From Methanosphaera sp. rholeuAM74 (GTDB lineage: Archaea > Methanobacteriota > Methanobacteria > Methanobacteriales > Methanobacteriaceae), in contig MUZZ01000025.1 in NCBI GenBank assembly GCA_003266075.1, forward strand, positions 1-19,220: a DNA stretch of 19,220 bases, read 5' to 3'. Below, in pieces: positions 14,900 through 19,220 of the stretch; within the stretch, counting starts at the first letter, position 1, and each line of letters begins with the position of its first letter. Both the position numbers and the translations under genes were made by a program. Under the pieces are notes generated by a model that did no database searches, was not told the origin of the DNA, and was given only the letters and a program-made list of their open reading frames with translations.

Positions 14900-15598
14900 A
14901 TGACCAATATTAGTAAACGAGACTGTGAAATTACAGCAGACATTATTCACTCGACTGCCCATACATACACTACTTTAGTACGTGTTTTTGACAAGGTTAC
15001 TAAAGATCCTGTGACAAATGGAACAGTAAGTATAACATCAAAGAAGGGTGAAAAAGGTGTTGGTCAATTATCCGATGATGGTACAACCACAATCAAATCA
15101 GACATTACTAGAAAAGATTATAAATTGACAGTACAATTTCATGAGACTGATGAATACAACGCCAGTAGCACTAAAATAAATTTCAAAAAACAATATATGT
15201 TCTTTAAGAGTATGGCTTATATTTGGTTAAGTATTATCGGTGTTTTACTTGTTATAATGTATTTAATTGGGTTAAACAGCTTATTAACAGGTTATTATCC
15301 TCACGCTGAAATTACATCCATGATACATTCTGTGCTACCATACTTCTCAATAGAAAACTCACAGATTGTATTTAACAGTACCATAGTATTTTATTACTTA
15401 ACCAGAGTTATAACGTGGATTCTGATAATAACATTTGTAATGGCTGGAGTGTATGCTTCAACACATAACACTAATTACCAGAATATAATAAACAAGACAG
15501 TGAAAAATCATTTCGTAATTTACCATTACCTAAAACTACTAGTCCTTGCACTAGTTGTCTTAACGGCAGTCCTTTTAATCATAGGATTTTTAATATAA
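14900..15598 (+). CDS. Membrane protein with N-terminal Ig-like domain and three transmembrane helices
   Basis: 232 residues from the ATG at 14900, preceded by an AGGTTGAT partial match to the archaeal Shine-Dalgarno sequence; earlier in-frame TTG (14888) and ATG (14891) starts lie within that site. Residues about 20-95 look like an Ig-like (Big-type) beta-sandwich: VTNGTVSITSKKGEKGVGQL, then DDGTTTIKSDI and a Y-x-L-x-V-x-F-x-x-T-x-x-Y end. This is similar in style to the repeats of the adhesin-like protein. Helices follow at about 105-125, 160-184 and 210-231. There is no signal peptide before the Ig-like domain. No family is recognised; a surface or anchoring role is possible. A T9 run ends the transcript. 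Confidence 0.75.
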   Translation: MTNISKRDCEITADIIHSTAHTYTTLVRVFDKVTKDPVTNGTVSITSKKGEKGVGQLSDDGTTTIKSDITRKDYKLTVQFHETDEYNASSTKINFKKQYMFFKSMAYIWLSIIGVLLVIMYLIGLNSLLTGYYPHAEITSMIHSVLPYFSIENSQIVFNSTIVFYYLTRVITWILIITFVMAGVYASTHNTNYQNIINKTVKNHFVIYHYLKLLVLALVVLTAVLLIIGFLI

Positions 15599-15613
15599 AC
15601 CCCCATGACTTAC

Positions 15614-15622
15614 TTTTTTTTT
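15614..15622 (+). terminator. Oligo-T terminator of the Ig-like membrane protein gene
   Basis: Nine consecutive T begin 16 bases after the stop codon, in the short gap between this gene and the convergent fprA. Confidence 0.6.
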
Positions 15623-15684
15623 GAAATAATATATAAAAATAGAATTATGTGAACATACTCTAGGTATATCCACTATTTTGATGT

Positions 15685-16911
15685 TTAATTATCTTTGATT
15701 GCTTTAGCCAGTTGCTTTCCCTTGTTATAACATTCTTCCAAATCATCTTCAGTAGGTGTAAATACTGCTTCATATGTATCGAATATTTCGAATCCACCTT
15801 CTTCCAGTTCAGCTTGTATTTTAGGTATTGCTCCTCCACCCCAGCCTTTGGATGAGAATATTAAAGCTTTCTTAATGCTGGTAGTTGCAGGATAGTTGAT
15901 ACAGCCTAGCCATAGTAGTGCGTTTCCTATACGTGGATATGCCTTGTTCATCATTGTTGGGCTACCTACAGCTATTGCTTTACTATCCAGTACATCGGAT
16001 ACGACATCATCTGCAGTATCATTTTCCATGTAGTACATCACTACTTCAACGTCCTCACTCATTATTCCCTCTGCTATTTGAATTGCCATCTTCTCAGTTG
16101 CGTGGTGCATGGTGTCATATATGATTGTGATTTTATCCTTACATACACCAGTTCCCCATTTAGTGTATAGGTCTATGATTGTCTGTGGGTTTTTCCATAT
16201 TAAACCATGACATGGTGCGATCATATTAGTGTTATCCAGTAATCCTAGTTCCACATATTGGTCTAATTTCATCCTTAATGATGGAGAACCAAATGCTACT
16301 AGGTTTGCATAGTACTTCTGTGCAGCCTGTGTTAATAATCCCAAGTCTAATTCTTCTGCATATCTTTGTGATGTACATAGGTGTTGTCCAAATGCGTCGT
16401 TTGAAAATAGTATTCCATCCTCTTTTAGCATTGTGAACATACTGTCTGGCCAGTGAAGCATTTGTGCTTCAAAGAATGTGAACGTCTTTCCACCCAAACT
16501 AATTTCATCCCCCGTCTGTACTGTGTTAAATTCTACGTCCTTCAATTCTTCGTATTGTCCTTTAAGGAAGTTTTCACAGTTTTTGGTTGAATATATCTCT
16601 GCTTCAGGGAATTGTTCTAGTGTTTGGGCTAAGCAGTATGAATGGTCTTTCTCGGAGTGGTTTTGTATGAAAACATCAATTTTTACTTCACTTCGTCCTT
16701 CCTGCATGAATGCGTTTTTGATTCTTGCCTCTAGTTGTGGATACATTCCTTCAAATACGTTATCTATAAGTGCTACCTTTTCTTGGCCGAATACTAGGTA
16801 ACAATTATATGTTGTTCCATTTATTGCAAAACCGTGGAAGGTTCTTGTCTGCCAGTGAAGTGTACCTACCCAGTACACACCTTCTGCTATTTTCATTGCC
16901 TTTGCTTTCAT
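15685..16911 (-). CDS. fprA: FprA-type A flavoprotein (coenzyme F420H2 oxidase)
   Basis: Diiron flavoprotein that in Methanobacteriales reduces O2 to water with F420H2, an oxygen-detoxifying enzyme of the cytoplasm. It has 408 residues, the family's usual length. The N-terminal metallo-beta-lactamase domain carries all diiron ligands: H85, E87, D89 and H90 in NHSEKDHS, then H153, D172 and H235. The flavodoxin domain starts near 258 with the FMN loop YDTMHHATEKM (265-275), and GSPTMM and SKGWGGG lie further on. There is no C-terminal rubredoxin domain. GAGGAG six bases before the first ATG fixes the start. Two copies of TTGTACATTA lie 31-60 bases upstream and may bind a redox regulator. The gene is monocistronic and convergent with the Ig-like membrane protein gene. 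Confidence 0.95.
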   Translation of the reverse strand: MKAKAMKIAEGVYWVGTLHWQTRTFHGFAINGTTYNCYLVFGQEKVALIDNVFEGMYPQLEARIKNAFMQEGRSEVKIDVFIQNHSEKDHSYCLAQTLEQFPEAEIYSTKNCENFLKGQYEELKDVEFNTVQTGDEISLGGKTFTFFEAQMLHWPDSMFTMLKEDGILFSNDAFGQHLCTSQRYAEELDLGLLTQAAQKYYANLVAFGSPSLRMKLDQYVELGLLDNTNMIAPCHGLIWKNPQTIIDLYTKWGTGVCKDKITIIYDTMHHATEKMAIQIAEGIMSEDVEVVMYYMENDTADDVVSDVLDSKAIAVGSPTMMNKAYPRIGNALLWLGCINYPATTSIKKALIFSSKGWGGGAIPKIQAELEEGGFEIFDTYEAVFTPTEDDLEECYNKGKQLAKAIKDN

Positions 16912-16941
16912 GTTTTCTCCTCATAAATTTTAATATTATAA

Positions 16942-16970
16942 TTGTACATTATCATCATTTTTGTACATTA
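16942..16970. repeat. Tandem TTGTACATTA direct repeat upstream of fprA
   Basis: Identical 10-base units at 16942-16951 and 16961-16970 have a 19-base period, close to two helical turns, and contain the palindromic core TGTACA. They lie in the fprA promoter region. The spacing on one face of the helix suggests cooperative binding by a regulator; its identity is unknown. Confidence 0.5.
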
Positions 16971-17176
16971 AGCTTATGTTTTATTTTATCTTTCAAGATA
17001 TTAATAGATTGTCATCAAATTACTTATTTTATTCTGTTATCATTTAAAAAGATGTTATCAAATGCTAATAACAAGATTCACTATTAACAGGACAGTTATT
17101 AATAAAAGTATATGGTTTAACGTCTTTATATATTAATTAAATCCAGATTCCATGTTAAAAGAAATCTCGTATATTT

Positions 17177-17497
17177 CTAGGATTTAATCATAGTCAGTAG
17201 TATTTTAAGCTTTGTCTGTGCTAGTAGTGCGTGTGGAACATCTCTTGGCATGATAATCATCTCACCCTCATTGATTGTGTATAATTGTCCACCCAATGTT
17301 AACTCGAGTGTTCCGTCAAGTACTTGTATCATTGCATCAAATGGTGCTGTATGCTCTGATAATCCTTCACCCTTATCAAATGCGAATAATGTTACTGTAC
17401 CTGTTTGTTTTTTCATTAATTCTATGCTTACAACAGAGTTATCCTGATATTCTATTAAGTTAACTAAATCATACTTTTCTGATGTGTCTAATACCAT
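17177..17497 (-). CDS. Small single-domain cupin protein
   Basis: 106 residues from the ATG at 17497, which has GGTGAT just before it; an earlier ATG at 17515 lies upstream of that site. A single cupin beta-barrel spans about 33-103. Motif 1 is GLSEHTAPFDAMIQVLDG (45-62) with H49, but the second His is replaced by Ala51. Motif 2 is EGEMIIMPRDVPHAL (78-91) with H89, typical of the subfamily with 'SEHTAPFDA'. The sequence suggests metal binding by fewer ligands than usual. The function of this subfamily is not settled. It lies 21 bases after ung and is probably in the same operon. Confidence 0.88.
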   Translation of the reverse strand: MVLDTSEKYDLVNLIEYQDNSVVSIELMKKQTGTVTLFAFDKGEGLSEHTAPFDAMIQVLDGTLELTLGGQLYTINEGEMIIMPRDVPHALLAQTKLKILLTMIKS

Positions 17498-17518
17498 TAT
17501 TATCACCTTTTTCATTGT

Positions 17519-18193
17519 TTATTGTATCTTCCAATTAATTTTACTAACCCCGTTATCTTCTAGGAAATCATTAGCCAACCTGAAATGGTTACAACCCATA
17601 AATCCACGTCTTGCAGAGAATGGGCTGGGATGGGAGGTTGTTAATACTAGGTGCTTATCATTGTTGAGCAGTTCTTCCTTCTTCTGAGCCTGTTTTCCCC
17701 ATAACATGAAGACTATTGGCTGATCTTGTTTGTTGATTTCCTTTATGACGTTATCTGTGAATGTTTGCCATCCACAGTCACTATGTGAATTAGCGTTAGC
17801 TTCTTCCACTGTTAATACTGTGTTCAATAGGAAAACTCCCTGTTTTGCCCATCCCACTAGTGAACCATTATTTGGAAGTTCATAACCGTATTCATCACGT
17901 ATTTCCTTGAAAATATTTGACAGAGACCTTGGAATGGGGTTTTGTTCTGGTGTTGAAAATGCTAATCCGTGGGCCTGATTTTCCTCGTGGTATGGGTCTT
18001 GACCGAGTATGACAACCTTTATCTGGTCTAATGGTGTTAGTTTGAATGCGTTGAATATGTCTTGAGCTGGAGGGTATATTGTCTTTGTTTCGTACTCATT
18101 TTTTATAAATGAGTTCATGCTCTGGTAGTATAGTTTTTCATGTTCTTTTTCTAGGAAGTTATCCCACTGGTTTCCAACACTCACATATAACAT
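17519..18193 (-). CDS. ung: Uracil-DNA glycosylase, family 1
   Basis: Removes uracil, from cytosine deamination or misincorporated dUMP, from DNA to start base-excision repair. The 224 residues match bacterial Ung length. Motif A GQDPYHEENQAHGLAFS (64-80) holds the catalytic D66 and the Y68 that excludes thymine. PIPRSLSNIFKE (87-98) is the Pro-rich/Ser loop. LLNTVLTVE (122-130) has the uracil-binding Asn124. TSHPSPFSARRGFMG (186-200) has the catalytic His188 and the DNA-intercalation loop. GGAG precedes the ATG. Archaea more often use family 4 or 5 glycosylases, so a family 1 enzyme suggests transfer from bacteria (inference). It lies between a HAD phosphatase (30-base gap) and the cupin gene. 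Confidence 0.96.
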   Translation of the reverse strand: MLYVSVGNQWDNFLEKEHEKLYYQSMNSFIKNEYETKTIYPPAQDIFNAFKLTPLDQIKVVILGQDPYHEENQAHGLAFSTPEQNPIPRSLSNIFKEIRDEYGYELPNNGSLVGWAKQGVFLLNTVLTVEEANANSHSDCGWQTFTDNVIKEINKQDQPIVFMLWGKQAQKKEELLNNDKHLVLTTSHPSPFSARRGFMGCNHFRLANDFLEDNGVSKINWKIQ

Positions 18194-18223
18194 AGTTCTA
18201 TCTCCGTGTTTTGTTTGAAGTTG

Positions 18224-18835
18224 CTATAGTTCCAGTAGTTGTGATGGCTTATCTGCAATCATTACAGGATATTCATCGTTGTATACTTCACTGTTTCCCT
18301 GACCCCATGTGACTATGGCTACATCAATTTCAACGTTTTTTGCTGTTGTTATGTCTTCAAGTTTATCTCCGACGTATATTATTTCATCATCATTATATGG
18401 GACATTATCTATTATCTTGTTTATCATTTCTGGGTTTGGTTTATAGCTTTCACCATGAACATATCCTATAATGTATTTGAATGGTGTTTTGGGGAATATT
18501 TTATGTGTGTACTCTTCTAACTGTCCTTGTTCACGGTTGGAGCATATGGCTAATTCGATCTGCTTTTCTACTAGCTTGTCAAGTAATTGCTGTACTTCTG
18601 TGTATGCTTTTGTATGTTTTTTTGGACAGTTTTGGTAAATTTTTCCATAGCTTTCGAGTACTTCTTCATCGTGTGTCATGTTTTCTATGAAGTCGTCGTA
18701 GTCTACTTCGTCTATGTTGGTGTAGTCGTATTCTTTTAATCCATGCTTTTGCATAGCCTTGTTGTATGATAGTACTGTGTCATGGAATGTGTTTACTAGT
18801 GTTCCATCAAAATCAAATATGTATAGTTTCTTCAT
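18224..18835 (-). CDS. HAD-superfamily phosphatase (phosphoglycolate phosphatase-like, subfamily IA)
   Basis: 203 residues with all four HAD motifs: motif I DFDGT with nucleophile D8 and acid D10 (8-12), motif II ICSN with S99 (97-100), motif III K132 in SYKPNP, and motif IV GDKLED with D157 and D161 (156-161). A helical cap domain (about 16-80) marks subfamily IA, like phosphoglycolate phosphatase and pyrophosphatase PpaX. The natural substrate cannot be told from the sequence. There is no ribosome binding site before the ATG; an AT-rich box (about 18854-18865) centred near 26 bases upstream suggests a leaderless transcript. ung and the cupin gene follow at short distances, so this is probably the first gene of a three-gene operon. 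Confidence 0.9.
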   Translation of the reverse strand: MKKLYIFDFDGTLVNTFHDTVLSYNKAMQKHGLKEYDYTNIDEVDYDDFIENMTHDEEVLESYGKIYQNCPKKHTKAYTEVQQLLDKLVEKQIELAICSNREQGQLEEYTHKIFPKTPFKYIIGYVHGESYKPNPEMINKIIDNVPYNDDEIIYVGDKLEDITTAKNVEIDVAIVTWGQGNSEVYNDEYPVMIADKPSQLLEL

Positions 18836-19220
18836 GAGTATATATTTATTTTACATATAGTTAAATGTTGATGATGAAGGCATTTACTATTAGTCGTTGC
18901 TTTCTGGTAGTGTTTGTATGTGAGTGTTGTTTTTGTGGGTTATTTTCTTCCAAACTACAGTATACATCATTCGTGTTAGCTTTTGAATAGTTTATTGTTA
19001 GTTTTGCATTTTCCATCTGTTCTTTTTTTGTTGATTTTCTGTTTTGTATGTTGTTGTTGCTTGAATGTAGTCTTGGATTATGTTATGTTGTTGAATAGGT
19101 ATGTTATTGGTTTATCTGTCCCCGTGTCTGAAGGGGTAAAACAGGTTTTATGCATACAGTCCACATATAAAAATAATAGTATATTCTTATTTAGAATTAA
19201 GTAAGCCAAAACAGAATACA
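18836..19220. other. Terminal region without a supported gene
   Basis: About 385 bases at the window's end. The part next to the HAD gene holds its promoter. Between about 18870 and 19110 the plus strand is rich in G and T, which is the composition seen opposite minus-strand genes here. Minus-strand reading gives only short open stretches (about 36 and 70 codons) with Asn/Gln/Lys/Thr-rich translations and no ribosome binding site. It may be decayed coding sequence. A plus-strand ORF at 18983-19204 encodes an unlikely Leu/Cys/Phe-rich protein. A small CCCC/GGGG hairpin lies at 19120-19136. Confidence 0.4.

Noticed and set aside
19120..19136. CCCC-N9-GGGG hairpin as an RNA gene
   Set aside because: Only four base pairs; no tRNA arms, box C/D or H/ACA motif and no conserved context visible.
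18983..19204. 73-codon plus-strand open frame at the window end
   Set aside because: Leu/Phe/Cys-rich translation from GT-rich DNA, no ribosome binding site, and no recognisable family.
1..19220. CRISPR array, tRNA/rRNA genes, insertion sequence or prophage
   Set aside because: No regularly spaced repeats, cloverleaf, transposase with terminal repeats, or phage structural genes were found on either strand.

Overview
The window looks like chromosomal DNA of a host-associated methanogenic archaeon of the Methanobacteriales, most probably a Methanosphaera-like or Methanobrevibacter-like organism. The reasons are the very AT-rich sequence, an archaeal-type glutamyl-tRNA synthetase next to an LL-diaminopimelate aminotransferase, a 69-residue HMf-type histone, an FprA-type diiron flavoprotein (F420H2 oxidase), GGAGG/GGTGAT ribosome binding sites, archaeal TATA boxes, oligo-T terminators and a large beta-helix/Ig-like 'adhesin-like' surface protein. 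The genus is inferred from gene content and composition; no database search was made.

Layout. (1) 211-1338 (-): membrane-anchored CapA-like protein. (2) 1666-4609 (+): gltX and dapL, a tight two-gene operon, then the histone gene at 4740-4949 (+) behind a perfect inverted repeat. (3) 5069-6740: a small-gene cluster. It holds a winged-helix regulator translationally coupled to a DUF3467-like protein (-), a divergent 85-residue HTH-like protein (+, probably leaderless), and an unknown acidic 177-residue protein (-) whose stop codon overlaps that of its convergent neighbour. (4) 7011-8994 (-): a LytS-type 5TM sensor lacking a kinase, and a tandem pair of paralogous small three-helix membrane proteins behind a palindromic candidate operator. 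(5) 9451-11745 (-): secreted adhesin-like protein. (6) 11957-13680 (-): DUF853/HerA-like ATPase with a small acidic upstream partner. (7) 13768-14563 (-): flavodoxin plus a cysteine-free carboxymuconolactone-decarboxylase-like protein. (8) 14900-15598 (+): Ig-like plus transmembrane protein. (9) 15685-16911 (-): FprA. (10) 17177-18835 (-): probable HAD phosphatase - family 1 uracil-DNA glycosylase - cupin operon. (11) 18836-19220: no convincing gene.

How the genes fit together. gltX and dapL supply Glu-tRNA and the lysine/DAP branch; in Methanobacteriales glutamate and lysine are also building blocks of pseudomurein. FprA, the flavodoxin operon and uracil-DNA glycosylase together suggest redox and oxygen defence and DNA repair, which suits a gut methanogen exposed to traces of oxygen. 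The adhesin, the Ig-like membrane protein and the CapA-like protein belong to the cell surface. No tRNA, rRNA, CRISPR array, intact transposase or phage module was recognised. The least explained parts are the paired half-transporters with their operator-like palindrome, the kinase-less sensor, the small regulator cluster, and a TGTACA-containing motif that recurs in three promoter regions.
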